Source: Paracoccus tegillarcae
Lineage (GTDB): Bacteria; Pseudomonadota; Alphaproteobacteria; Rhodobacterales; Rhodobacteraceae
Direction of reading: 5' to 3'
Assembly: GCF_002847305.1 (NCBI RefSeq)
Contig: NZ_CP025408.1
Coordinates: forward strand, 1,881,001 to 1,945,000
DNA: 64,000 bases
Below, piece by piece: positions 8,320 to 15,737 of this stretch. A model generated the notes under the pieces. That model ran no database searches. It was not told the origin of the DNA and was given only the letters and a program-made list of their open reading frames with translations. Within the stretch, counting starts at the first letter, position 1. Every line of letters begins with the position of its first letter. The position numbers were made by a program, and so were the translations under genes.

Positions 8320-9476
8320 CAGCGGCGTTCTCCGGTTCCCAGTGGCGTGGCGGGCATGCCTGCCGGCACGCGGCCATATGCATGGGGCAGTGAGCAGGTT
8401 TTCAGATGTGGCATGACCAGCCGGCCGAAATGTTCAGCCTCGTCCATATGCGGATAGCCCGAGAAGATGAAGGCACGGATGCCCATGCGGCGGTATTCCT
8501 CGATCTCGGACAGGATCTGATCGGCTGATCCGACCAGCGCCGCCCCGCAGCCAGATCGCGCCCGCCCGATGCCCGTCCACAGATGCGGCTCGACATAGCC
8601 GAACTGATCGGCCAGTTCCCGCGCGCGGGCCTGATGCGAAACGCCAAGGCTGCTGGCATCATGGGCGCGTTCGCGGATCAACCGGCCATATTCGTCATCA
8701 AGCTTGGCCACCAGATGGTCTGCATATTCCCGCGCTTCGGCCTCGGTGTCGCGCACGATCATATGGACGCGCAGCCCGTAATCCAGCGTTCGGCCATGTG
8801 CGGCGGCGCGCGCATTCACCGCGCGCATCCGTTCGGCGATCTGGTCCTTGGGTTCTGGCCACATCAGATAGACGTCGCATTGCGCCCCGCACAGTTCCAG
8901 CGCGTCGGGCGAGTAGCCGCCGAAATACAGCAGTGGCCCGCCGTTTTGCTGATAGGGCCGGGCAGGCTCCGTGGGGACATTCTGGAACTGATAGATCTCG
9001 CCCTGATGGTTGATCTCGTCCTGTGTCCAGGCCTGACGCAGGATCTGCACGACCTCGTGGCTGCGGCGATAGCGATAGGCGCTGTCTTCCTTTTGGCCGG
9101 CGAAATCACTGCTGATGACGTTCAGCGTCAATCGCCCCTCCAGCATATGGTCCAGCGTGGCGATGGCGCGGGCCAGCATGATCGGCTGCACCTCGCCCAT
9201 GCGGATCGCGGCCAGCAGATTGATCCGCTCGGTGATCGGCGCGCAGCCGGCGACGAAGCTCAGCGTGTCCTGCCCGACCTGATAGGATGAGGGGCACAGC
9301 ACATTGCGGAACCCCAGATCCTCGGCGCGCTGGACAATGCTTGAGCAGTGTTTCCACGAGGAACGCAGATCGCCGTCGGGCACCCCCAATTGGCGGTAAT
9401 CATCAGAACAAAGTGCGGCGAACCAAGAGACTTCGCTGGCATCCAGATCTGCCGAGGTGACGGGAACGATGGTCAT
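8319..9476 (-). CDS. smoC: LLM-class FMNH2-dependent monooxygenase, SsuD/SmoC type (candidate sulfoquinovose monooxygenase)
   Basis: A 385-residue luciferase-like flavin monooxygenase. The residues that form the sulfonate pocket in SsuD are kept: R236 and H238 (GLRVHMIVRDTEAEA) and Y341 and H343 (SGYPHMDEAEHFG), corresponding to SsuD R226, H228, Y331 and H333; W206 (YLMWPEPKDQ) is also present. Such enzymes use FMNH2 and O2 to cleave a C-S bond, giving an aldehyde and sulfite; for sulfoquinovose the product is 6-oxo-glucose. Partnering with an aldo/keto reductase and a sugar importer favours SmoC over a general alkanesulfonate enzyme. No flavin reductase (SmoA) is visible in the window, so it must come from elsewhere. 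It is divergent from the GntR gene and probably controlled by it. Confidence 0.86.
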   Translation of the reverse strand: MTIVPVTSADLDASEVSWFAALCSDDYRQLGVPDGDLRSSWKHCSSIVQRAEDLGFRNVLCPSSYQVGQDTLSFVAGCAPITERINLLAAIRMGEVQPIMLARAIATLDHMLEGRLTLNVISSDFAGQKEDSAYRYRRSHEVVQILRQAWTQDEINHQGEIYQFQNVPTEPARPYQQNGGPLLYFGGYSPDALELCGAQCDVYLMWPEPKDQIAERMRAVNARAAAHGRTLDYGLRVHMIVRDTEAEAREYADHLVAKLDDEYGRLIRERAHDASSLGVSHQARARELADQFGYVEPHLWTGIGRARSGCGAALVGSADQILSEIEEYRRMGIRAFIFSGYPHMDEAEHFGRLVMPHLKTCSLPHAYGRVPAGMPATPLGTGERR

Positions 9477-9503
9477 CGGCGCCCTCCTGCGCTTTTTCCT
9501 TGC

Positions 9504-9524
9504 TTACCTTCGGTGATCGGGTAA
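9504..9524. promoter_or_regulatory. Palindromic operator candidate between monooxygenase and GntR genes
   Basis: A 21-bp interrupted palindrome, TTACC-N11-GGTAA, lies in the 75-bp divergent gap and is centred at 9514. Just beside it the hexamer ATCAAT occurs twice 11 bp apart (9525 and 9536). GntR/UTRA repressors commonly bind short inverted repeats of this size in divergent promoters, so autoregulation together with control of the monooxygenase pair is plausible. The symmetry is visible in the sequence; binding is inference. Confidence 0.5.
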
Positions 9525-9551
9525 ATCAATAATATATCAATTCGAGAGATC

Positions 9552-10253
9552 ATGCCGCAATCCGCCCCGCTTCCTGCCTATCTGCGACTGGCCGAGACCT
9601 TCGGGCGCGATATCGCGTCGGGCCGGCTGAAGGATGGTCACAGACTGCCGCCGGAACGCGAGATGGCGGCGGATCAGGGTGTTGCCGTTGGCACGCTGCG
9701 CAAGGCGCTGGCCGAGCTGGAAACGCGCGGGCTGCTGATCCGCAAACATGGGTCCGGCAACTATGTCCGGGCCCATGGCCGCGCGGTCGGCGTTTATGCG
9801 CTGTTCCGGCTGGAACTGATCGAGGGCGGCGGATTGCCGACGGCCGAACTGCTGTCACTGGAACGATGCGCCAAGCCGGCGGATCTGCCAGCATTCGGCG
9901 ACGGACCCGACGCCCATCGCATTCGCAGGTTGCGTCGGCTTTCGGGACAGCCGGCCAGCGTCGAGGAAATCTGGCTGTGTGCATCCTACGCGGATCGGCT
10001 GGATCGGGGCACCTTGTCGGAATCGCTGTATCTGCACTATCGGCGGCATCTGGGCCTGAACATCATCCGCGCCGAGGATCGGGTCGGGCAGGAGGTCCTT
10101 CCTGACTGGACGCCGGCAACATTCGGGATGTCGGCCGGCGCGCCGGCCCCGCAGGTGCTGCGCCTGTCCATCGCCGATGACGGGCGTGTGGCCGAGATCT
10201 CGCGCAATTGGTTCGATCCGGGCATCGCCCGCTATGTGGCGAGGTTGGCATGA
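9552..10253 (+). CDS. GntR-family transcriptional regulator with UTRA domain
   Basis: A 233-residue cytosolic repressor. Residues about 5-75 form the winged helix-turn-helix, with the classic GntR features LPPEREMAADQGVAVGTLRKAL and GLLIRKHGSGNYV. The remainder matches the UTRA ligand-sensing fold (HRIRRLRRLSG, VEEIWL, the VGQEVLPDWTP segment) that binds sugars or sugar phosphates in HutC-type regulators. It is divergent from the monooxygenase/reductase pair and overlaps the Gfo/Idh gene by ATGA. It most likely senses the imported sugar or an intermediate and derepresses the locus; the ligand is not determinable from sequence. Confidence 0.93.
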   Translation: MPQSAPLPAYLRLAETFGRDIASGRLKDGHRLPPEREMAADQGVAVGTLRKALAELETRGLLIRKHGSGNYVRAHGRAVGVYALFRLELIEGGGLPTAELLSLERCAKPADLPAFGDGPDAHRIRRLRRLSGQPASVEEIWLCASYADRLDRGTLSESLYLHYRRHLGLNIIRAEDRVGQEVLPDWTPATFGMSAGAPAPQVLRLSIADDGRVAEISRNWFDPGIARYVARLA

Positions 10254-11377
10254 TCAGATACGGCATCATCGGGTGCGGCATGATGGGGCAAGAGCATATT
10301 CGCAACATCGCCCTGTTGCCCGGCGCTATGGTGGCCGCTTATGTCGAACCCGATGCGGCGATGGCGGCCAGGGCCGCAAACCTGTTGCCCGATGCGCGTC
10401 GCTGTGCGTCGGTATCGGATTTGCTGGATCAGCCCATTGATGCGCTGCTGATCGCCAGTCCGAACGACCTGCACCTGCCACAGATAGAGGTGATCGCGAC
10501 CCGGCGCCCGCTGCCGTTGCTGGTGGAAAAGCCATTGTTCACGGCGCCCGATCAGGCCGCACGGCTGGCGGCACTGGCCGATTATCCCGCGCCGGTCTGG
10601 GTGGCGATGGAATATCGCTATATGCCGCCCATTGCCCGGCTGATCGCCGAGGCAGATGCGGTGACGGGTGGCATCAGGATGCTCACCATCCGCGAACACC
10701 GTTTTCCATTTCTGGACAAGGTCGGCAACTGGAACCGGTTCAACACCCGCAGCGGTGGCACAATGGTCGAGAAATGCTGCCATTTCTTTGACCTGATGCG
10801 ACTGATCCTGCGCGATGATCCGGTGCGGGTGATGGCCAGCGCCGGGCAGGCCGTGAACCATCTGGACGAGCGTATCAACGGGCGTCCGCCCGATATCTGG
10901 GACAATGGTTATGTGATCGTCGATTTCGCGCGTGGCGCCCGCGCCATGCTGGAATTGTGCATGTTCGCCGAGGGCGCGCGCTATCAGGAACAGGTGTCGG
11001 TGATCGGCGCGGATGGCATGATAGAGGCCCATGTGCCCGGCCCCTCACGGTTCTGGCCCGCCGATCTGGGGCCGCCGCCGGTGGCGCAGGTCATCGCCAG
11101 CCCGCGCCATCCCAAAGGCCCGCAACTGATCGAGATCCCCGTCGATCCGGCCTTGCTGGCGGCGGGTGATCATAATGGTGCGACCTATTGGCAGCATCGG
11201 CGCTTTGTCCAGGCGCTGCAGGGTCAGGCCCCGGTCGAGGTGACCCTGCAGGATGGCTGGTGGGCGGCCGCGATGGGCATGGCCGCGCAACTGTCGGCGC
11301 GAACGGGGCAGGCGGTTGATATTGCCGGACTGGATTTCGTTCCCAGGACCAGCCAGTTCGCCGCATCGGTCGCGTGA
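10250..11377 (+). CDS. Gfo/Idh/MocA-family NAD(P)-dependent oxidoreductase, candidate NAD-dependent sulfoquinovosidase
   Basis: A 375-residue protein with an N-terminal Rossmann domain (GIIGCGMMG at residues 5-13), the family EKP motif (E93-K94-P95) and the C-terminal alpha/beta sheet domain with GGTMVEKCCHFFD, giving the H178-x2-D181 pair. Members oxidise sugars at C3 or, in CAZy families GH109, GH179 and GH188, hydrolyse glycosides by transient oxidation with bound NAD. GH188 enzymes release sulfoquinovose from its glycosides. With no GH31 sulfoquinovosidase in sight, this protein is the best local candidate for that step, but a plain dehydrogenase role is equally compatible. Start at 10250 overlaps the GntR stop; an earlier in-frame start at 10208 lies within that gene. 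Confidence 0.87.
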   Translation: MIRYGIIGCGMMGQEHIRNIALLPGAMVAAYVEPDAAMAARAANLLPDARRCASVSDLLDQPIDALLIASPNDLHLPQIEVIATRRPLPLLVEKPLFTAPDQAARLAALADYPAPVWVAMEYRYMPPIARLIAEADAVTGGIRMLTIREHRFPFLDKVGNWNRFNTRSGGTMVEKCCHFFDLMRLILRDDPVRVMASAGQAVNHLDERINGRPPDIWDNGYVIVDFARGARAMLELCMFAEGARYQEQVSVIGADGMIEAHVPGPSRFWPADLGPPPVAQVIASPRHPKGPQLIEIPVDPALLAAGDHNGATYWQHRRFVQALQGQAPVEVTLQDGWWAAAMGMAAQLSARTGQAVDIAGLDFVPRTSQFAASVA

Positions 11378-11384
11378 CGGGCGC

Positions 11385-11762
11385 TTACTCGGTCGCGTGG
11401 CCGTTATCGACCAGCCATTGTTTCATCATCGCGATTTCGGCTTCTTGTGCCGCGATCACCTCTTCGGCCAGCGCGCGGATCTCGGGGTCTTTACCGTGCT
11501 CAAGAACGATTTGGGCCATGGCGACGGCACCCTCGTGATGGGGGATCATGCCAAGGACGAAATCGGCATCTGCATCGCCGGTCGGCTCGATCATCATGTC
11601 TTCGTGCATCTGGGTCATCGCCTCGGCATAGGCTGCCGATGAATCGCCCTGCATCGTGGCCATGTCATGGCCCTCATGGTTGCTGTCCTGCGCATAGGCA
11701 CCAAAGGCCAGCGCGAAGAGAATCGGGCTGAGTGCGGCGACGCGAATGGTCTTGCGGGTCAT
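11385..11762 (-). CDS. DUF305 family periplasmic protein
   Basis: A 125-residue exported protein. A signal peptide covers about residues 1-24 (MTRKTIRVAALSPILFAL, ending AYA). The DUF305 hallmark D-x2-F-x2-G-MIPHHEGAVAMA is intact at about residues 66-84, followed by the helix containing AAQEAEIAMMKQW. The family is a small ferritin-like helical bundle rich in His and Met; some members (CopM) bind copper in the periplasm, others have no known role. It stands alone, converging with the Gfo/Idh gene and with 90 bp of upstream sequence before rsmD. Metal binding here is an inference from the HH and Met-rich motifs. Confidence 0.9.
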   Translation of the reverse strand: MTRKTIRVAALSPILFALAFGAYAQDSNHEGHDMATMQGDSSAAYAEAMTQMHEDMMIEPTGDADADFVLGMIPHHEGAVAMAQIVLEHGKDPEIRALAEEVIAAQEAEIAMMKQWLVDNGHATE

Positions 11763-11852
11763 GTTTTCCCTCGTGCTTTTATCGTGCTGTTATTGCGGGC
11801 TCATGACAACAAAATTGCCTGTCAAAGCAAGCGGATCAGCGATCAAGCCTCG

Positions 11853-12425
11853 TCACGATGACGGCATTCGGGCCAGCGTGACGATGCTGTCGCCATAGCG
11901 GCGCTGGTCGATCTGGGTCAGCGGGGCGGGGATGACGGGTGCCCGTGATTCCTCGCAGACGATCATGGCGTCTGGCGCGATCCAGCCGCCCTCGAGCGCC
12001 GATGCAAGGGCGCGTTCGGCCAGGCCCTGCGCATAGGGTGGGTCGAGGAAGATCAGCCCATATGGCGCGCTGCGGTTCGGGCCGAGCCTGGTCGCATCGC
12101 GCCGCCAGATATCGGTGACACCCATGGCGCGGGCCTTTTCGATATTGGTGCGGATCAGCCCACGGGCCGCACCGCCGTCATCGACAAAGGCCACGCGCGC
12201 GGCGCCCCGCGACAGCGCCTCGAGACCAAGCGCGCCGGTGCCGGCAAACAGGTCCAGCACACGCGCATCCGGGATCGGATTGCCATGGGTGCCGTTGATC
12301 AGCAGGTTGAAGATCGCCTCGCGCACCCGATCCGTGGTTGGGCGCAGATGGGCTGCCGTGTCGCCCTCACCGACATCAGCCAGTTTCAGCCCGCGCAGGC
12401 TGCCGCCGACGATCCTCATGGCCAC
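11853..12425 (-). CDS. rsmD: 16S rRNA (guanine(966)-N(2))-methyltransferase
   Basis: A 190-residue SAM-dependent methyltransferase that modifies G966 of 16S rRNA in the 30S subunit. The N-terminus MRIVGGSLRG and the substrate loop LRPTTDRVREAIFN are diagnostic of RsmD. The SAM motif is DLFAGTGALGLEALSRGA, and the catalytic motif is the DPPY of FLDPPYA. Length matches the family (about 180-200). The Met two codons in (12419) may be the true start. A hairpin repeat lies just upstream. No operon partner is evident. Confidence 0.94.
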   Translation of the reverse strand: MAMRIVGGSLRGLKLADVGEGDTAAHLRPTTDRVREAIFNLLINGTHGNPIPDARVLDLFAGTGALGLEALSRGAARVAFVDDGGAARGLIRTNIEKARAMGVTDIWRRDATRLGPNRSAPYGLIFLDPPYAQGLAERALASALEGGWIAPDAMIVCEESRAPVIPAPLTQIDQRRYGDSIVTLARMPSS

Positions 12426-12451
12426 CGCCGTGTTTGCGTCCCGCGACGGGC

Positions 12452-12503
12452 GGGGGGCTGTCTGCCCCCCGCACCCCCCGAGGATATTTCTACACCGAAG
12501 ATG
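12452..12503. repeat. REP-like GC hairpin element, copy A
   Basis: A perfect-looking G6C/GC6 hairpin (12452-12470) is followed by a second C-run, CCCCCCGAGGATATTTC, and an A-rich tail ending GAAGATGA. The same layout recurs at 56136-56183. In Rhodobacterales such elements are scattered between genes and inside gene ends and can act as transcription terminators or mRNA stabilisers. Here it lies between the divergent rsmD and peroxiredoxin genes. Confidence 0.7.
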
Positions 12504-12643
12504 ATCATGATGCCCGTGGCGTGCCGCGGGCGGTGATCTGACCTGTTTTGGCGGTGGGGATGGGCATGTTTCTCTCTGGCTGGCGTGTGTCCGGGGCGCA
12601 CCCTATAGTCGCGGCGAATCCGTTGCAATTCGTGGAGGACGCG

Positions 12644-13129
12644 ATGACGATCAAAGCTGGTGACAAGCTGCCCGATGGTAAATTGCTGCATCTGGGCGAG
12701 GGTGGCCCCGCAGCCGTGGACATGGCCGATCTGGCCAAGGGCCGGGTGGTGATTTTTGGTTTGCCCGGTGCCTATACCGGCACCTGTACAACCGCGCATA
12801 TGCCCAGTTTTATCCGCACCGCTGATCAGTTTCGTGCCAAGGGCGTGGACCGGATTGTTTGCCTGACCGTGAATGATCCTTTTGTCGCAACAGCCTGGGC
12901 CAGGGAAACCGGCGCTGACAAAGCGGGGATCGAGGTGCTGGCCGATGCGGATGGCAGCGTGACTGCCGCGATGGGGTTGAATTTCGATGCGCCGCCCGCC
13001 GGTTTTTATGGCCGGTGTCAGCGCTGCGCGATGATCGTCAGTGACGGTGCCGTCGAGGTGATCCAGATCGAGGATTCGCCCGGTGTCTGCACCGTGTCGG
13101 GTGGCGAGGCGCTGCTGGACCACGCGTGA
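12644..13129 (+). CDS. Peroxiredoxin of the Prx5 (glutaredoxin-linked) type
   Basis: A 161-residue thiol peroxidase that reduces hydrogen peroxide and alkyl hydroperoxides in the cytosol. The peroxidatic Cys is C48 in GLPGAYTGTCTTAHMPSF; further cysteines occur in YGRCQRCAMIV and GVCTVSG, and one of these may resolve it. The Prx5 features DPFVATAWA and LADADGS are present. I chose the ATG at 12644 because GTGGAGGAC sits at the right distance and the family begins with MTIKAGDKLP; a longer reading frame upstream is not supported. The next gene begins ten bases after the stop. Confidence 0.93.
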   Translation: MTIKAGDKLPDGKLLHLGEGGPAAVDMADLAKGRVVIFGLPGAYTGTCTTAHMPSFIRTADQFRAKGVDRIVCLTVNDPFVATAWARETGADKAGIEVLADADGSVTAAMGLNFDAPPAGFYGRCQRCAMIVSDGAVEVIQIEDSPGVCTVSGGEALLDHA

Positions 13130-13138
13130 CGGCCCGTG

Positions 13139-13735
13139 ATGCCGGTTGAACGGGATCGGCAGACGCTGCGCTTTTATGATCAGAATGCGCCGGAATACGT
13201 GGCGGGCGGGTTGCAAGGCCCGTCGCGCCATTTGATCGGCTTTGTTGCGCGCCTGGCTGAGGGTGCCCGGGTTCTGGAATTGGGGTGCGGCGGCGGGCGC
13301 GATGCAATCGAGATGATTGCGGCAGGGCTGCAGGTCACGCTGGTCGACGCAAGTCCGGCTATGGCCAAGCAGGCCGAGGCGCGGACAGGCCTGCCCGTCC
13401 GGGTGATGGGTTTTGATGAGATCGACGCGCGGTCGGCCTATGACGGCATCTTTGCCAATGCCAGCCTGCTGCATGTCCCACGCGAGGCCTTGTCCGGTAT
13501 TCTGACGCGGATCCATACGGCGTTGCGGCCCGGAGGATGGCATTTCGCCAGCTATAAGGCCGGCCTTGCCGAGGGGCGCGATGAATTCGGTCGTTTCTTC
13601 AATTATCCCGACGTGGATTGGCTGCGTGCAACCTATGGCGCGGCGGGGCTGCGGGTCGATACGGTTCAGGAATATCCCGGTGGCAGCTATCGCGGCGTGC
13701 TGCAGCCCTGGATCGGGATCACGGTGCAGAGGTGA
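13139..13735 (+). CDS. Class I SAM-dependent methyltransferase
   Basis: A 198-residue cytosolic methyltransferase. SAM motif I is VLELGCGGGRDAIEM and motif II ends VTLVDASPAM. The DGIFANASLLHVPR segment and the LRPGGWHFASYK post-motif are typical of the Methyltransf_11/25 group. The substrate cannot be read from the sequence; the N-terminal FYDQNAPEY is shared by many small-molecule and TehB-like enzymes. It starts nine bases after the peroxiredoxin stop (a GTG at 13136 is an alternative) and overlaps the next gene by GTGA, so the three form an operon. Confidence 0.9.
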   Translation: MPVERDRQTLRFYDQNAPEYVAGGLQGPSRHLIGFVARLAEGARVLELGCGGGRDAIEMIAAGLQVTLVDASPAMAKQAEARTGLPVRVMGFDEIDARSAYDGIFANASLLHVPREALSGILTRIHTALRPGGWHFASYKAGLAEGRDEFGRFFNYPDVDWLRATYGAAGLRVDTVQEYPGGSYRGVLQPWIGITVQR

Positions 13736-14277
13736 GCTTTTACTACTTTGCCTATGGATCGAACATGCTGCCTGCCCGGCTGGTGGCACGTTGTCCCTCG
13801 GCGCAGGTGTTCGGCAGGGCGGCGGCACCCGGCTGGCGGGTCGAGTTCTGGAAGCATGGACGGGATGGATCGGGCAAGGCCACGCTGATCGAGGATACGG
13901 CAACGCAGGTGCCGGGGGTGCTGTATCGGATCGAGGATGGCGATCTGGCGGCCCTTGACCGGGCCGAGGGTGCCGGCTTCGGGTATGATCGCCTCGATGA
14001 TCTTGCGATCGACGCAGCAGGGACGGCGCTGCGTGTCGCCAGCTATGTCGCCTCGCATCCCGAGCCCGATCTGCTGCCGTTCGATTGGTATCTCGCATTG
14101 GTCGTTGCCGGGGCGGAACAGGCCGGGTTAGGCGCTGACCATATCGCTGCATTGCGCCGCCATGACTGGCAGGTTGACGCGTTTCTTGCGCGGGCAGGGC
14201 GGCAAGAGGGGCTGCGGGCCTTGACGGCGCATGGTTGGGCAGACGCGGCGGCGGTTCTGCAGGGTCAGGCAGGCTGA
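13732..14277 (+). CDS. Gamma-glutamylcyclotransferase-like (AIG2 fold) protein
   Basis: A 181-residue protein starting with GTG that overlaps the methyltransferase stop. The first residues, SFYYFAYGSNM, carry the YGSxM nucleotide-like binding loop that defines the family, and the acidic residue of DRAEGAGFGYDR lies where the catalytic Glu of gamma-glutamylcyclotransferases is found. Such enzymes turn gamma-glutamyl peptides into 5-oxoproline, and relatives act in glutathione turnover. Exact substrate is uncertain. A longer reading frame from 13618 would overlap the upstream gene heavily and is not needed. Confidence 0.88.
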   Translation: MSFYYFAYGSNMLPARLVARCPSAQVFGRAAAPGWRVEFWKHGRDGSGKATLIEDTATQVPGVLYRIEDGDLAALDRAEGAGFGYDRLDDLAIDAAGTALRVASYVASHPEPDLLPFDWYLALVVAGAEQAGLGADHIAALRRHDWQVDAFLARAGRQEGLRALTAHGWADAAAVLQGQAG

Positions 14278-15200
14278 TCCAGTCCGGCCTGTCGTTCGAG
14301 GTTGCGGCATGTGTCGATGATGATGTCGCGCAGCCAGCGATGCGCCCGGTCGTTGCGATATCGTGGATGCCAGCCGATATTGATGACCGGCGGCACCTGT
14401 TCGAACGGCAGGGCGGCCCAGGTCAAACCCTTGCCATCCAGATGCAGGCTGATTTCCGGCACGACGGCGATGAAGTTGGATGACCGCAGCAGCGCGGGTG
14501 CCAGGCCATAGCTTGTGATCGAGGCGTTGACCTGTCGCCGCCGGTTCAGCCGCGCCAACAACTGATCGACCGGACCGTGCAGGCTGCCTTCGACCGGCGA
14601 GACGATCAGTTGCGGCAGGCGGCAGAAATCGTCCAGCGTGATCTGTCCGTCGGTCAGATCCGGATGCCCCTGCCGCCAGGCGACGCAGTTTGGGCCCTGA
14701 AGCAGCCGTGTGGTCTGGAACGACGACGGCATTCTGGGCGCCGCGGTGATCGCGATATCCAGCGTTCCGGCCTCGGAATCGTCCGTCATCGTGTCGTGGT
14801 TCAGGGCGCCAGTGGTCAGCCGCAGGTTCGGTGCAAGTTCAGACATGGCGTGCAGGATCGGGGGCAGGACAACAGCAAGAGACAGATCCGTGGTTGCGAG
14901 GTGGAAATGACGATTGCTGGCTGCCGGATCAAAGGCCACTTCGGAAAAGATCAGCTCGGACATGTCCTGCAACAGCGCATGCAGCGGGGCCTGCACCGCC
15001 TGCGCGCGGGGCGTCGCCACCATGCCATGCGCGTTGCCGACCAGAATATCGTCGCCCATCAGGTCGCGCAGCCGTGCCAGTTGCGCAGATAGCGCCGGCT
15101 GGCTGATCCCCAGACGTCGCGCGGCGGCGGTGACGCTGCGTTCGGCCAACAGCGCGTCCAGCGACACCAGCAATCCCAGATCGGCGCGACGTATATCCAT
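14265..15200 (-). CDS. LysR-family transcriptional regulator
   Basis: A 311-residue regulator. The helix-turn-helix is at residues about 18-40 (TAAARRLGISQPALSAQLARLRD), followed by the linker helix and a LysR substrate-binding domain; the overall look is NodD/NocR-group (LATTDLSLAVVLPPIL). The effector is unknown. It overlaps the end of the AIG2-like gene by 13 bp tail to tail and is divergent from a small secreted protein with a 106-bp gap, the usual arrangement for a LysR protein and its target. Confidence 0.93.
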   Translation of the reverse strand: MDIRRADLGLLVSLDALLAERSVTAAARRLGISQPALSAQLARLRDLMGDDILVGNAHGMVATPRAQAVQAPLHALLQDMSELIFSEVAFDPAASNRHFHLATTDLSLAVVLPPILHAMSELAPNLRLTTGALNHDTMTDDSEAGTLDIAITAAPRMPSSFQTTRLLQGPNCVAWRQGHPDLTDGQITLDDFCRLPQLIVSPVEGSLHGPVDQLLARLNRRRQVNASITSYGLAPALLRSSNFIAVVPEISLHLDGKGLTWAALPFEQVPPVINIGWHPRYRNDRAHRWLRDIIIDTCRNLERQAGLDQPA

Positions 15201-15218
15201 ACAGGTTATCCTGACTAT

Positions 15219-15231
15219 ATCGTCAATCGAT
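15219..15231. promoter_or_regulatory. Possible LysR-type operator half-sites
   Basis: ATCG-N5-CGAT forms a short dyad in the divergent gap between the LysR gene and the secreted-protein gene, within an A/T-rich stretch where promoters are expected. LysR boxes (T-N11-A with local dyad) often look like this. The dyad is short and could be chance. Confidence 0.3.
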
Positions 15232-15306
15232 TTTTATTATTCACGCCAAGAGCCCATTGTCTAGTCATCAAGACACACAGCAACACACATCTAAGGGAGA
15301 ACCGAA

Positions 15307-15663
15307 ATGTCCGTCAAACTTGCAACCGCCGCCCTGCTGACCGCCCTCGCACCCGCAGCCGTCATGGCAGAAACCGCAACCCTGACCGTTCCGCTGGCCG
15401 GCGCGACCATTCAGAACGAAGAGGCCGATATGAGCGTCTATTTCGTTGATGGCGAGGACGGCGCGGTGACGGTTTATGCCGCCTATGTCACGGATGATGC
15501 GCCTTACGCACCCAACCGCCTGACCATGTCGCTGCAAAACGGCGATGATGTCACCTTTTCGCTGCCGGGCCTGCCGGAAACGAATTACAGCTTTGCCCGC
15601 ACCGGCGGCATCGTGACCGTTACGGGCGAACCCGTTGAGCCGGCAATCGCCGCCAACAGCTAA
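15307..15663 (+). CDS. Small secreted protein of unknown function
   Basis: A 118-residue protein that I do not recognise. A Sec signal peptide covers residues 1-20 (MSVKLATAALLTALAPAA, ending VMA), giving a mature beta-rich, acidic periplasmic protein of about 98 residues with no Cys. A strong AAGGGAGAA ribosome site precedes the ATG. The gene is monocistronic, followed closely by a strong hairpin terminator, and is divergent from the LysR gene, which may control it. Nothing in the sequence indicates an enzymatic role. Confidence 0.82.
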   Translation: MSVKLATAALLTALAPAAVMAETATLTVPLAGATIQNEEADMSVYFVDGEDGAVTVYAAYVTDDAPYAPNRLTMSLQNGDDVTFSLPGLPETNYSFARTGGIVTVTGEPVEPAIAANS

Positions 15664-15683
15664 GCTGTCGCCACCCGCAAACG

Positions 15684-15715
15684 AAAAGCCCGCCAGATCG
15701 TCTGGCGGGCTTTCG
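15684..15715 (+). terminator. Rho-independent terminator
   Basis: Ten-base stem GCCCGCCAGA / TCTGGCGGGC with a three-base TCG loop, preceded by A-rich and followed by TTTCG sequence. It ends the secreted-protein transcript and can also serve the convergent flavoprotein gene. Confidence 0.85.
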
Positions 15716-15737
15716 CATGTCTGCAATGGCGTGCTGG

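Noticed and set aside
12416..14152. 578-codon open frame on the minus strand
   Set aside because: Antisense to the peroxiredoxin, methyltransferase and AIG2-like genes, each of which has clear motifs.
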